Source: Streptomyces xylophagus (GTDB lineage: Bacteria; Actinomycetota; Actinomycetes; Streptomycetales; Streptomycetaceae). From it: 64,000 nt of DNA. Below, one piece after another: positions 17,065 to 25,966 of the stretch. How positions within the stretch are numbered: the first letter of the stretch is position 1; each line of letters starts with the position of its first letter. The stretch lies in contig NZ_JNWO01000008.1 in assembly GCF_000716435.1 (NCBI RefSeq), positions 372,001 to 436,000 on the forward strand, in the 5' to 3' direction. A model generated the notes under the pieces. It was given only the letters and a program-made list of their open reading frames with translations, searched no databases and was not told the DNA's origin. The position numbers and the translations under genes were made by a program.

Positions 17065-17161
17065 CCGATGTACGGGCTGCTTTGACGGTGGCATGCCGGG
17101 AGTTGTCCACAGGCGCGGATAATCCGTGGGCGTTGTCAGTCACGGCCCGTAGCGTTTCGGC

Positions 17162-18460
17162 ATGACCTACCGCGATGTCGTCTCCCGACAGGTCCTGACC
17201 TGGGCCTGCACCGCCGTCGGCGCCCGTATGCCCGTGGCGATGGCGCCGCTGGCCCTGGTCTTCCTGGTGCGCGAGCGGCCGGGCGGCTACTCGCTGGGCG
17301 CGATACTCGCGGCGGCCTTCGTCATCGGGGAGATCGGCTGTGCGCCGGTGCTCGGGATGCGGTTGCGGCCGGAGCGGGCTCGGGTCCAGCTGGCTGTCGG
17401 GCTCGCGTGCGGGACGCTCGGGTTTCTGGGGCTCGGGGTGTTTCCGGGGGCGCATCCCGCGGTGCTCGCCGGGTTCGCTTGTGTCGCCGGGGGCGCGCCG
17501 GCCGCCGCCACCGGTGGACTGCGCACCCTGCTCACCGAGTTGGTGCCCGCGCGATCCGTGGCGCAGGCGTTGTCCGTCGAGTCGATACTCACGGCGGGCG
17601 GGTGGGCCGTGTCCCCGGCCGCGGTGGCCGGGCTGGCGCTCGGGGTCGCGCCGCGCGTTCCGCTGCTGCTCGCGGCCGGTCTGATGGCGTGGTCGGTCGC
17701 GGGGTTGTGGCTGTTGCCGGCCCGGTGGGGCGCGGGTGGTGAGGGAGGAGGGGGCGCTGCTCCGCTGCTCCGGGTGCTCGTCGGTGCCTGGCCGGTGTAT
17801 GTCACGGGCGCGGCCAGCCTCGCCCTGCTCGGACTCTCCGAACTCGTCCTGCCCGCCCTGCTCGAACAGCGCGGCATCGCCGTCGGCTGGTCCGGCCCGC
17901 TGCTTGCCGGGATGGCGATCGGCGGTGGGTTCGGCGCGTTCGGCTACGGCATCCGGAACTGGCCGGGACTGTTGCGCACCCGCAGCGCGGTGCTGATGGC
18001 GGGAACCTCGGCGTGTGTGGCGCTGGCCGCGCTGATACCGGCCACGGCGGGGATCGCGGCCACCGTGGGGATCGCGGGCGCGCTCGCCGTGGGCGGCGCG
18101 CTGCAGTCGGGCGCGATGCTCACCCGGAATCTCTCCCTGCGCGAGGTGCTGCCGCCGAGCGCTCTGGCCGCCGGCTACTCGCTCATGTACGCGGCGGCGG
18201 GCGCGGGTTACGCGGCGACGGGTTCGCTGGCCGGGGCGCTGCTGCGGGTGGTGGCGCCGTCGACGGCGATCCTGGCGGGGGTCTGCCTGACCATGGCGCT
18301 GGTTGTCACCGGCTGGTGGGGTGAGGTGCGGCGGGCGGGGCGTGCGACGGGGGGTGCCGGTGTCGCCGTAGCGCTGGGGGGTGTTGGCGCGGAACCGGTC
18401 GCCGATGGTGCGGAAGGTGCGGCGATACGTGGTCGGGGTGACCCCGAGGGGCGCCTGTAG
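17162..18460 (+). CDS. MFS transporter, C-terminal tail read through an AraC relic
   Basis: Membrane transporter of 432 residues with about 12 predicted helices (for example MPVAMAPLALVFLV, LLAGMAIGGGFGAFGYGI). Type and order of helices match Streptomyces MFS efflux proteins; no substrate clue. The last ~30 residues are not hydrophobic, and their DNA is the complement of the end of an AraC-type regulator gene. The transporter therefore seems to have gained a tail by reading into that relic. A short promoter-bearing gap follows the Zn-ADH; no TGACG operator precedes it, so it is not placed in the regulon. Confidence 0.85.
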   Translation: MTYRDVVSRQVLTWACTAVGARMPVAMAPLALVFLVRERPGGYSLGAILAAAFVIGEIGCAPVLGMRLRPERARVQLAVGLACGTLGFLGLGVFPGAHPAVLAGFACVAGGAPAAATGGLRTLLTELVPARSVAQALSVESILTAGGWAVSPAAVAGLALGVAPRVPLLLAAGLMAWSVAGLWLLPARWGAGGEGGGGAAPLLRVLVGAWPVYVTGAASLALLGLSELVLPALLEQRGIAVGWSGPLLAGMAIGGGFGAFGYGIRNWPGLLRTRSAVLMAGTSACVALAALIPATAGIAATVGIAGALAVGGALQSGAMLTRNLSLREVLPPSALAAGYSLMYAAAGAGYAATGSLAGALLRVVAPSTAILAGVCLTMALVVTGWWGEVRRAGRATGGAGVAVALGGVGAEPVADGAEGAAIRGRGDPEGRL

Positions 18461-18464
18461 ATCT
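18390..18464 (-). pseudogene. Remnant of an AraC/GlxA-type regulator C-terminus
   Basis: On the minus strand the sequence reads LQAPLGVTPTTYRRTFR followed by TIGDRF. This matches the LQTALGVTPTTYRRTFR end of the intact AraC/DJ-1 regulator at 19975-21051 almost residue for residue. No upstream helix-turn-helix or DJ-1 part is present, so it is a decayed fragment, now overlapped by the MFS 3' end. Confidence 0.75.
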
Positions 18465-18752
18465 GTGGAGTGGTGTGCTCCGGCGCGGAGTTGGCGGTGA
18501 CGTCGGAGGCGACGGTGGTTACGGCGGCGGTTACGGCGGTGATTCTTACGAAGCTCGGACGTCGGGGCCGCGTGCGCCTTTTGCCCGCTTACGCCCCTTC
18601 GCTGCGGGCTAGCGTTACAGCCGTCCGGCATTGAGCGTGAGCGTCCTGGGCCCGTCGGAAGGTGGGGCCGAGGTGTGCCGTTCTGCCGGTTTCTGATTCC
18701 GCCTCAAGTTCCCGCATCCCGCATCCCGCTTTCGTAAGAGGAGTACTCAGAC

Positions 18753-19940
18753 ATGGCTCTCGCCAAGGCCCGTATCTCCCGCGCCGCCCGGATCGCCCGT
18801 GTTGCCCGTACGACGGGCGTGGGTGCCGTCGCGGTCGCCGCTGCGGCCCTCTTCGCCGCTCCCGCTGCCAGCGCGGCCGGCGCCGCTGATGGTCACCACG
18901 GCTCCGACTCCCGTGCGCATTACGGCAGTTCGACGGTGTTCGTGCAGACCGACGACACGACCGCGAACACCGTGGTCGCCTACGAGCGTGCCGCCGACGG
19001 CACCCTCGCCCAGAAGGGCGTCTACCGCACCGGGGGCAAGGGCGGTGTGCTGGCCGGCACCGTCGTGGACCACCTGGCCTCGCAGGGGTCGCTCGCCTAC
19101 GACCGGCGCCACCAGTTGCTCTACGCCGTCAACGCGGGCAGCAACACGGTGACCGTCTTCGCCGTGCACGGCGACCACCTCCGCCGTGTCCAGGAGATCT
19201 CCAGCGGCGGGGAGTTCCCGGTCAGCGTCACCTTCCACGGTGACCGGGTCTACGTCGCCAACACGCTCGGCGGCGGTTCCGTACAGGGCTTCGTGCGGAC
19301 CGGCGAGCGGCTGGTCAAGGTCCCCGCGTGGCACCGCGATCTCGGTCTGAGCGCGGCGACTTCGGCCGTCGGGCAGATCTCGTTCACCCCTGACGGTTCG
19401 AAGCTGGTGGTCACCACCAAGGCCTCGGGGCAGAGCATCGACGTCTTCCCGGTCACCCGTCACGGCGGGCCGTCCGCGCAGCCCGTGGTGACCTCGCTCC
19501 CCGGGGCCGTGCCGTTCGGCTTCGACTTCGACTCCGCCGGTCGGATCCAGGTGACGGAGGCCGGGACGAACTCGGTGGGTACCTTCGCCGTCGCCCGTGA
19601 CGGCGGACTGACGGCGAAGGGGACGGTCCCGACGGGTCAGACCGCCACCTGCTGGGCGGTGACCGTCGGCGACCACGTCTACGCCTCCAACGCCGCCAGC
19701 GGCACGCTCTCCGGCTACCGGGTCGGCCCCCGGGGCGAGTTGACCGCACTGGGCAACACGGCGACCGACGCCGGCACGGTGGACGCGGCGGCTTCGTCGG
19801 ACGGGCGGTACCTCTACGTCCAGACCGGCGCGAAGGGCATCGTGGACGAGTTCCGGGTCGGCAGGGACGGCTCGCTCACCGCGATCGGCTCGGTCGTGGT
19901 GCCGGGGGCGGTGGGCGGCGAGGGGATCGTCGCCGGCTGA
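18753..19940 (+). CDS. Secreted beta-propeller protein, lactonase-like
   Basis: Exported protein of 395 residues. A basic N-terminus and hydrophobic stretch end near APAASAAGAADG, a likely Sec signal peptide of about 42 residues. The rest shows repeated blades of the 6-phosphogluconolactonase-like propeller (FVQTDDTTANTVVAYERAADG, AVNAGSNTVTVFAV, VYVANTLGGGSVQGF, YASNAASGTLSGYRV). No membrane anchor. Enzymatic activity is not certain; many such secreted propellers are only annotated by fold. The AGAGGAG ribosome site lies in a leader also seen before the acid phosphatase at 26820. Confidence 0.82.
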   Translation: MALAKARISRAARIARVARTTGVGAVAVAAAALFAAPAASAAGAADGHHGSDSRAHYGSSTVFVQTDDTTANTVVAYERAADGTLAQKGVYRTGGKGGVLAGTVVDHLASQGSLAYDRRHQLLYAVNAGSNTVTVFAVHGDHLRRVQEISSGGEFPVSVTFHGDRVYVANTLGGGSVQGFVRTGERLVKVPAWHRDLGLSAATSAVGQISFTPDGSKLVVTTKASGQSIDVFPVTRHGGPSAQPVVTSLPGAVPFGFDFDSAGRIQVTEAGTNSVGTFAVARDGGLTAKGTVPTGQTATCWAVTVGDHVYASNAASGTLSGYRVGPRGELTALGNTATDAGTVDAAASSDGRYLYVQTGAKGIVDEFRVGRDGSLTAIGSVVVPGAVGGEGIVAG

Positions 19941-19974
19941 CAGACGGGGGGAGAGGGACGGCCGGGGCACGGGT

Positions 19975-21051
19975 TCAGGGCGCGGTGCCGACACCGCCGT
20001 AACTCTCGGACCCGCTGCCCCGGATGCCGGTGCCGGTGCCGGTGCCGGTCTCGGTTCGGAAGGTGCGGCGGTACGTCGTCGGGGTGACGCCGAGGGCCGT
20101 CTGGAGATGCTGGCGCATCGACTGGGCCGTGCCGAAGCCGGCGTCCGTGGCCACCTGGTCCATGGAGAGGTCGGTGGACTCCAGGAGGTGCCGGGCGCGT
20201 TCGACGCGCTGCTGGGTGAGCCACTGGCCGGGGCTGACGCCGACCTCCTCGCGGAAGCGGCGGGTGAAGGTGCGCACCGACATGGCCTCCTGCTCGGCCA
20301 TGTCCCGCAGCTGGATGGGTGCGTGGAGCCGGCCCAGCGCCCAGGCGCGGGCGGCGGTCGTGGTCGCCAACTGCGGGTCCGGGACCGGGCGGTGGATGTA
20401 CTGCGCCTGACCGCCGTCGCGATGGGGCGGTACGACCGTGCGGCGGGCCACGTCGTTGGCGACCGCCGTGCCGAAGTCCCGGCGCACCATGTGCAGGCAC
20501 AGGTCGATGCCGGCCGCGACACCCGCCGAGGTGAGCACGTCGCCGTCGTCGATGAACAGGACGTCCGCGTCGACCTCGATCCGCGGGAACAGCTGCTGGA
20601 AGCGCTCGGCGTCCGCCCAGTGCGTGGTCGCCGGGCGGCCGTCGAGGAGACCGGCGGCGGCGAGGACGTAGACGCCGGTGCAGATGGAGGCGAGGCGGGT
20701 GCCCGGGCGGATGCGGGCGAGGGCGTCGGCCAGTTCCGGGGTGAGGACGCCCTCCTCGAAGACCGGGCCGAGTTCGTACGACGCCGGGACGATCACCGTG
20801 TCGGCGGTGGCCAGGGCCTCCGGGCCGTTCGGGACCTGGATGGCGAAGTCGGCGTCGGTGTCGACCGGGCCGGGCGGGCGGATCGAGCAGGTGACGACCT
20901 CGTACAGGAGTCGGCCGGTCTCGGGGTCCCTGGGGCGGCCGAAGATGCGGTGCGGGATGCCCAGCTCGAAGGGGAGGAGGCCGTCGAGGGCGAGCACGAC
21001 GACGCGGTGCGGGCGGAAACCCTCGGTGGCGGTGGCGGTGGCGGTGGCCAT
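19975..21051 (-). CDS. GlxA-type AraC regulator with DJ-1/PfpI N-terminal domain
   Basis: Transcription factor of 358 residues. Residues about 15-190 form a DJ-1/PfpI-like domain (VVVLALDGLLPFELGIP, then SICTGVYVLAAAGLLDGRPATTHW, with the Cys at the nucleophile elbow). About 230-330 are an AraC double HTH (LRDMAEQEAMSVRTFTRRFREEVGVSPGQWLTQQRVERAR). Both ends carry simple-sequence coding repeats: ATATATAT after Met1 and GTGTGTG in the tail. It is divergent from an MFS transporter 72 bases away, which it probably controls. Confidence 0.9.
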   Translation of the reverse strand: MATATATATEGFRPHRVVVLALDGLLPFELGIPHRIFGRPRDPETGRLLYEVVTCSIRPPGPVDTDADFAIQVPNGPEALATADTVIVPASYELGPVFEEGVLTPELADALARIRPGTRLASICTGVYVLAAAGLLDGRPATTHWADAERFQQLFPRIEVDADVLFIDDGDVLTSAGVAAGIDLCLHMVRRDFGTAVANDVARRTVVPPHRDGGQAQYIHRPVPDPQLATTTAARAWALGRLHAPIQLRDMAEQEAMSVRTFTRRFREEVGVSPGQWLTQQRVERARHLLESTDLSMDQVATDAGFGTAQSMRQHLQTALGVTPTTYRRTFRTETGTGTGTGIRGSGSESYGGVGTAP

Positions 21052-21122
21052 GGCTCGATCCTAGCGAATGCTGTCCTTCGGGCCAATGGCCCGCCGGGGT
21101 CCCAGGCCGGAAGCTGTATGTC

Positions 21123-22463
21123 GTGACCCAGACAACCGAACCGACCGCCGCTGTGAACGCGGTCCGGCCCACCCGGACGAACCGCCCGCGGCGGAGCCGC
21201 AAAATGTCACTGCACAGGGCTTGGTTCGTCGCCGCCGTCACCTTCGTGACGATCATCGGCGCGGCGGCCTTCCGCTCGCTGCCCGGCCTGTTGATCGATC
21301 CGCTGCACCAGGAGTTCGGCTGGTCGCGCGGCACGATCGGGGCGGCGGCCTCGATCAACCTCGCGCTGTACGGGCTGACGGCCCCGTTCGCGGCGGCGCT
21401 GATGGACCGCTTCGGCATCCGGCGCGTCGTCGCGGTCGCGCTGACCGTGATCGCGCTCGGGTCCGGCCTGACGGTGTGGATGACGGCGCCCTGGCAACTG
21501 CTGCTCTGCTGGGGCCTGTTGGTGGGTCTGGGCAGCGGTTCGATGGCTCTCGCGTTCGCGGCGACGGTCACCAACCGCTGGTTCACTACGCGGAAGGGCC
21601 TGGTCACAGGCATCCTCACGGCGGCCTCGGCGTCCGGCCAGCTGATCTTCCTGCCCCTGCTGTCGTGGATAGTCGAGGAGCACAGCTGGCGCCCGGCCGC
21701 CGTCACGGTGTCCCTCGCGGCCCTCGCGGTCGTCCCCTTCGTCTGGCTGCTGCTGCGCGACCACCCGGCGGACGTGGGCGTGAAGCCGTACGGCGCAACG
21801 GAGTTCGTACCGAAGCCGGAACCGGTGCCGGGCGCAGCCCGCCGTACGATCGCCGTCCTCTTCAAGGCGGTGCGCACCGGCCCCTTCTGGCTGCTGGCCG
21901 GGACCTTCGCGATCTGCGGCGCCTCCACGAACGGCCTGATCCAGACCCACTTCGTGCCCGCCGCCCACGACCACGGCATGCCCATCACGGCGGCGGCCTC
22001 CCTGCTCGCGGTGATCGGCGTCTTCGACGTCGTCGGCACGATCGCCTCCGGCTGGTTCACCGACCGCTTCGAACCCCGCCGCCTGCTCGCCGTCTACTAC
22101 GCCCTGCGCGGCATCTCGCTCCTGTTCCTGCCGATGCTGCTGGCTCCGACGGTCCACCCGCCCATGCTCTTCTTCATCGTCTTCTACGGCCTCGACTGGG
22201 TCGCCACCGTCCCGCCCACCTTGGCCCTGTGCCGTGAGCAGTACGGCGAGGACAGCGCGATCGTCTTCGGATGGGTCCTCGCCTCCCACCAGATCGGCGC
22301 GGCCCTCGTCGCCTTCCTCGGCGGGGTCGCCCGGGACGCGTTCGGGTCGTACGACATGGTCTGGTACGTGTCCGGGGCGTTGTGCGCGGTGGCGGCGCTG
22401 ATGGCGTTGGTGATCCGGCGGCGGGGCGTGCCGTCCGCGATGACGCCGGCGGTGGCGGTGTGA
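21123..22463 (+). CDS. MFS transporter, monocarboxylate/OFA-like
   Basis: Twelve-helix transporter of 446 residues beginning with a GTG. The N-terminal half has GWSRGTIGAAASINLALYGLTAP and the MDRFGIRRV A-loop; the C-terminal half has GWFTDRFEPRRLL. The pattern resembles oxalate/formate-monocarboxylate carriers. Divergent from and probably regulated by the AraC/DJ-1 gene. Transport substrate is unknown. Confidence 0.88.
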   Translation: MTQTTEPTAAVNAVRPTRTNRPRRSRKMSLHRAWFVAAVTFVTIIGAAAFRSLPGLLIDPLHQEFGWSRGTIGAAASINLALYGLTAPFAAALMDRFGIRRVVAVALTVIALGSGLTVWMTAPWQLLLCWGLLVGLGSGSMALAFAATVTNRWFTTRKGLVTGILTAASASGQLIFLPLLSWIVEEHSWRPAAVTVSLAALAVVPFVWLLLRDHPADVGVKPYGATEFVPKPEPVPGAARRTIAVLFKAVRTGPFWLLAGTFAICGASTNGLIQTHFVPAAHDHGMPITAAASLLAVIGVFDVVGTIASGWFTDRFEPRRLLAVYYALRGISLLFLPMLLAPTVHPPMLFFIVFYGLDWVATVPPTLALCREQYGEDSAIVFGWVLASHQIGAALVAFLGGVARDAFGSYDMVWYVSGALCAVAALMALVIRRRGVPSAMTPAVAV

Positions 22464-22666
22464 GGAGGGGGACCCGGCGCCGTAACCCTGCCAAGTCCCC
22501 ACTGTCCGGGCGCACTTGACGCCGGCGGAGCCCCGCCGCGCCCGGCCCCTAATTGCTGTGCGTCCGTGCCGGGTGGTCGGTATAAAGACCCGGTCGGCCG
22601 GACGGCCGGGCGGGTGGTCCGGAGAGGCCCCCGCCGTCTCGAACGCGTCAGGGGTGGGGATCGACA

Positions 22667-23995
22667 GTGTTGTTGCGGAGAGTACGCAGATGGATCACGG
22701 TGGCCGTGGCGGCCGCCGCGCTCGGCATGGGGGGAGCGACGGCCGCGCACGCGGCGGACCCGCCGGAGGTCACCTACGCGGCGAGCGTGTCGGACGACCT
22801 CGGGATCCTGCAGATCGGTGCCAGGTCCGGGGCCGACATCAAGAGCATCACGGCACACCTGGTCTCGTACGCCTCGCAGACCGAGGTCGCCGAGATCGGG
22901 ACCAAGGACTTCCGGCTCTTCTCCGGCACCCGCCAGGACGGCACCTGGCGCACCAAGAAGCCGGTGAAACTGCCCGAGTTCGGCTCGTACCGCATCGACG
23001 TGGAGGTGACGGACGCCGACGGCGGCCATGTGTTCCAGCAGTCCGCCGGGGACTTCGCCTACTTCGTCATCGCGAAGTTCGGCGCGCTCACCGTCGACCG
23101 CACCGCCATCGACCGGGACCACCGTGACGTACAGGTCGAGGGGACGCTGTACGGGCGGTGGCCGACCCGTCAGGTGAAGCCTCTTGCCGCACGGCAGGTC
23201 CAGATCGACGTCGACTACTGGACGCAGACCACGGTGACCACCGACGCCCAGGGCCACTTCACCGCCTCCGTACGGCTCGACGCCGCCGCGTCCGTCCAGG
23301 CCGTGTTCGCCATGGACGGGGGCACGCCGACGGTGCTGCCCGGGGAGTCCGAGCTGATACAGATCGGTGTCGACCAGATTCCCACCCGGTTCACGTCCAC
23401 CGTGAGCGCGACCGACATCGACCTCGGTCAGCCGGTCACGGTCAGCGTCAAGGTCGAGCAGGAGACCGCGGACGGCTGGGTGCCGCTGGCCGGGCTCTCC
23501 GGGGGCGTCCTGTTCGGCCCCGACGACGCGCAGAGAGATGGCGTGGGCCGCTTCACCACAGCCGACGACGGCACCTTCACCATGACGTACACGCCCTGGC
23601 GGGGCGGCTACTTCCAGTTCGCCCTGGACACCTCGGACGACCCGTTCCTCCAGGCCGGCACCGGTACGAGCGATGTCGTCCACGTGCACGGGGCGTCGAA
23701 GTTCACGGCCTTCACGGCCGCCCGCTCCGACGCGGGACAGGTCCACGCCGAGGGGATCATCGACTTCCCCGACGGGGGGTCGCCCGGCCGGATCCACGTC
23801 CATCTCCAGTACTCGCCCGACAGCGTGAACTGGTCGACGCTCACCACGGTCGAGGCCTCCTGGGGCGGCGACGGCAACGACTTCGCCGCGGACCTCGACC
23901 AGAGCGGTGCCGGCTACTACCGGGCCGTCTTCGACGCCGACAACAACTTCCAGTCGGCGACTTCGCAGACTGTCTTCGTGCCGGCGTCCGACTAG
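22667..23995 (+). CDS. Secreted multi-domain beta-rich protein, function unknown
   Basis: 442-residue exported protein. The signal peptide ends near AAHAADPP at about residue 30. The remainder contains Ig-like/carboxypeptidase-regulatory-like segments that use YRIDVEVTDADG, VDYWTQTTVTTDAQGHFTASV, DDGTFTMTYTP and AGYYRAVFDADNNF patterns, typical of Streptomyces surface or matrix-exposed proteins. No catalytic motif and no cell-wall sorting signal were seen. GTG start with GGGGTGGGGA upstream. A strong bidirectional terminator follows. Confidence 0.8.
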   Translation: MLLRRVRRWITVAVAAAALGMGGATAAHAADPPEVTYAASVSDDLGILQIGARSGADIKSITAHLVSYASQTEVAEIGTKDFRLFSGTRQDGTWRTKKPVKLPEFGSYRIDVEVTDADGGHVFQQSAGDFAYFVIAKFGALTVDRTAIDRDHRDVQVEGTLYGRWPTRQVKPLAARQVQIDVDYWTQTTVTTDAQGHFTASVRLDAAASVQAVFAMDGGTPTVLPGESELIQIGVDQIPTRFTSTVSATDIDLGQPVTVSVKVEQETADGWVPLAGLSGGVLFGPDDAQRDGVGRFTTADDGTFTMTYTPWRGGYFQFALDTSDDPFLQAGTGTSDVVHVHGASKFTAFTAARSDAGQVHAEGIIDFPDGGSPGRIHVHLQYSPDSVNWSTLTTVEASWGGDGNDFAADLDQSGAGYYRAVFDADNNFQSATSQTVFVPASD

Positions 23996-24007
23996 GACCT
24001 GCCCGGT

Positions 24008-24053
24008 GAGCGGGGTGTGCCCGGGCGCCATGGGTCCCGGGCACACCCCGCTC
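24008..24053. terminator. Perfect 18-bp stem-loop, bidirectional terminator
   Basis: GAGCGGGGTGTGCCCGGG (24008-24025) pairs perfectly with 24036-24053 across a 10-base loop. It lies between the stop codons of two convergent genes; the second arm touches the VOC stop. Confidence 0.9.
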
Positions 24054-24597
24054 AGTCGCTTCCGTCAGTCGGCGTCCGCACCGGGGCGCTGCTGCGCCCC
24101 CGCCCCCGGCCCCTGAGTTCGGTGTCGAACGTCTCCTGGGCGACGCGCATGGCCTCGGCGTACTCGGGTTGCCGCAGCCGCTTCCACATCTCGTCCTCGG
24201 GGACGTCCTCGACGTGGGCGACCACCCACCAGATGTTGCCGAAGGGGTCCTTGATCCGCCCTCCGCGCTGTCCGAAGGCGTGGTTCGCCAGGGGAGTGAC
24301 GACGCGGCCGCCGGCGTCGACGGCCCGGGAGAACGCCCGGTCGGCGTCGGGTACGAACACGCGGAGCAGGCTCGGCATGACGGGCCAGTCCGCGGCTCGG
24401 TCGAAGGCGAGCACGACCGTGTCCCCGACCCGGATCTCGCCGTGCCCGACCGCCCCGTCCTCGGTCACCACCCGCCCGAGCTCCTCCCCGCCGAACGCCG
24501 CGGCGACGAAGTCGAGAAAGGCTCCCGTGTCGTCGGTGACGACCCAGGGCGCGACGGTGGTGTAGCCCTCCGGCGCGGAGTTGGTCTGCTGGGGCAT
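24052..24597 (-). CDS. VOC-superfamily (PhnB/glyoxalase-like) protein
   Basis: Cytoplasmic 181-residue protein of the vicinal oxygen chelate fold: VAPWVVTDDTGAFLDFVAAAFGGEE, then VLAFDRAADWP, and the family end NHAFGQRGGRIKDPFGNIWWVVAHVEDV. The residues after about 150 are a charged tail. PhnB-like members often lack a known substrate, and none is suggested by the neighbours. Confidence 0.88.
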   Translation of the reverse strand: MPQQTNSAPEGYTTVAPWVVTDDTGAFLDFVAAAFGGEELGRVVTEDGAVGHGEIRVGDTVVLAFDRAADWPVMPSLLRVFVPDADRAFSRAVDAGGRVVTPLANHAFGQRGGRIKDPFGNIWWVVAHVEDVPEDEMWKRLRQPEYAEAMRVAQETFDTELRGRGRGRSSAPVRTPTDGSD

Positions 24598-24686
24598 GGG
24601 GGTTCCCTTCGTCGCTGCCGGGTGTCGGGGCGACCGTAGGGGCGGGGTAGGTCAATCTCTGACCTACTGAAGCCCGGTGCGGCGGT

Positions 24687-25136
24687 TCACGTGAGGGCGG
24701 TGGCCAGCAGGGTGAAGGCGGCGATGATGACGGCGACGCGGACGTAGTGGTAGCGGTCCCAGCGGTTCATCTGCTCCTTCCAGTCGTCGGGCCGGTTCTC
24801 GGGGGTCCACGTCTTGCCCTGGTTGTTGATCGGGACGAGCAGCAGGATCGACATGATCACGCTCACGATCAGCAACGCGGCGGCGGTGACGACGAGGCCG
24901 ACGCCGGGGTGGTGCCATTCGGCGACCGCCCAGACCGCGGCGAGGACGAGCGAGCCGATGTACCAGAACGGCATCAGGGCGCCGAGCATCCGGCCCCCGT
25001 GGGCGCGGCCGAGTTGGCCACTGTCCTCGGGGAGGGCGTCGAGGATCCGGTTGATGACAAAGGCGACGGAGAACTCCACCCCCACCATCAGGCCGACGAC
25101 CACGGTGGTGAAGACCTCGAGTGCGTTGAGCATCAT
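24687..25136 (-). CDS. DUF1772 (anthrone oxygenase-like) membrane protein
   Basis: 149-residue protein with four likely membrane helices (VFTTVVVGLMVGVEFSVAFVI, MPFWYIGSLVLAAVWAV, GLVVTAAALLIVSVIMSILLLV, VAVIIAAFTLLATAL). The NxxxxxW-type signature LLVPINNQGKTW fits DUF1772. Some members are cofactor-free anthrone oxygenases, but most are uncharacterised. The ATG at 25136 has GGAAGGGG upstream. It is divergent from a TetR gene with CTAGC palindromes between them, so it is likely the regulated partner. Confidence 0.85.
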   Translation of the reverse strand: MMLNALEVFTTVVVGLMVGVEFSVAFVINRILDALPEDSGQLGRAHGGRMLGALMPFWYIGSLVLAAVWAVAEWHHPGVGLVVTAAALLIVSVIMSILLLVPINNQGKTWTPENRPDDWKEQMNRWDRYHYVRVAVIIAAFTLLATALT

Positions 25137-25151
25137 GACCCCTTCCAGAAT

Positions 25152-25164
25152 CTAGCGTCGCTAG
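25152..25164. promoter_or_regulatory. CTAGC-type operator 1
   Basis: CTAGCGTCGCTAG, a perfect palindrome around one central base, upstream of the DUF1772 gene. Confidence 0.8.
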
Positions 25165-25202
25165 CCGATGAGGCAACGCTAGACCTACTGCCGCTCGATT
25201 GT

Positions 25203-25215
25203 CTAGCGGTGCTAG
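25203..25215. promoter_or_regulatory. CTAGC-type operator 2
   Basis: CTAGCGGTGCTAG, one mismatch between arms, ten bases upstream of the TetR ATG at 25225. A half copy (ACGCTAG) lies between the two sites near 25176. Confidence 0.8.
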
Positions 25216-25224
25216 GATCGATTC

Positions 25225-25803
25225 ATGTCGGTACAGGAACGCAAGGAGCGCGAACGGGCGGGCCGCGAGCGCCTCATCGTGGCGACGGCCCGCGAACTCG
25301 CCGAGCAGCAGGGCTGGGACGCGGTCACCACCCGCCGGCTCGCCGAGCGCATCGAGTACAGCCAGCCCGTCCTCTACAGCCATTTCCGCGGCAAGCGCGA
25401 GATCATCGGCGCCGTGGCCCTCGAAGGCGCCGCCGAGATGGCCACGGCGCTGCGGGCCGCGACCTCCGCCGCGGCCGGCCCCCGCGCCCGGGTCATCGCC
25501 CTCGCCCGCGCCTACCTCGACTTCGCCGCACGCAACCCGGCGGTCTACGACGCCATGTTCCAGCTCGACGGCGGCCTGGCGTTCGCGCACGAGGACACCC
25601 CGGAGCCGCTGAAGGACGCCTTCGCCGCCCTGCTGGAAAGCCTCGGCGAGGTCGCCGGGGACGGCGTCCACCCGGCACTGTTCACCGAACTGTTCTGGGC
25701 GGCCCTGCACGGGCTGGCCACCCTGACCCGGGCGGGGCGGCTGCCGCCGGAGGACACCGAGCGGCGGACGGAGCTGCTGGTGGACCGGCTCGCCATGCTC
25801 TGA
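25225..25803 (+). CDS. TetR-family repressor, divergent from DUF1772 gene
   Basis: 192-residue TetR protein. The HTH lies at about residues 15-62 (RLIVATARELAEQQGWDAVTTRRLAERIEYSQPVLYSHFRGKREI). The C-terminal ligand domain is of the WHG/TetR_C type (FTELFWAALHGLATLTRAGRLP). It most likely binds the CTAGC palindromes in the 88-base intergenic region and represses itself and DUF1772. Its presumed operator differs from the TGACG sites, so it is not the catabolic regulator. Confidence 0.92.
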   Translation: MSVQERKERERAGRERLIVATARELAEQQGWDAVTTRRLAERIEYSQPVLYSHFRGKREIIGAVALEGAAEMATALRAATSAAAGPRARVIALARAYLDFAARNPAVYDAMFQLDGGLAFAHEDTPEPLKDAFAALLESLGEVAGDGVHPALFTELFWAALHGLATLTRAGRLPPEDTERRTELLVDRLAML

Positions 25804-25824
25804 CCCACGGTCCCGGCGTTCCAC

Positions 25825-25851
25825 CGCCCCGGCGAGCGCGCGGCCGGGGCG
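25825..25851 (+). terminator. Stem-loop after TetR gene
   Basis: CGCCCCGGC pairs with GCCGGGGCG over a 9-base loop, 22 bases after the TetR stop codon. Confidence 0.75.
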
Positions 25852-25966
25852 CTCGGGCCCTGCCACCTATCTATGTACCTACCTGCCTACGGCATCATCG
25901 CTTCCAGTCGCTCCACCAGGGCAAGGGCATCGAGCCCCGCCGAACCGGTCGAACGCGAGCCGGCGG

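Noticed and set aside
17103..17122. TTGTCC...GATAAT as a promoter for the MFS gene
   Set aside because: The spacing of about eight bases is far too short for a sigma-70-type promoter.
21184..21200. GCGGCGGAGCCGC in the second MFS gene as another repeat insertion
   Set aside because: Only the short palindrome is shared; the flanking repeat ends are absent.
25225..25803. This TetR as controller of the TGACG regulon
   Set aside because: It has its own CTAGC palindromes and a divergent partner, and no TGACG site nearby.
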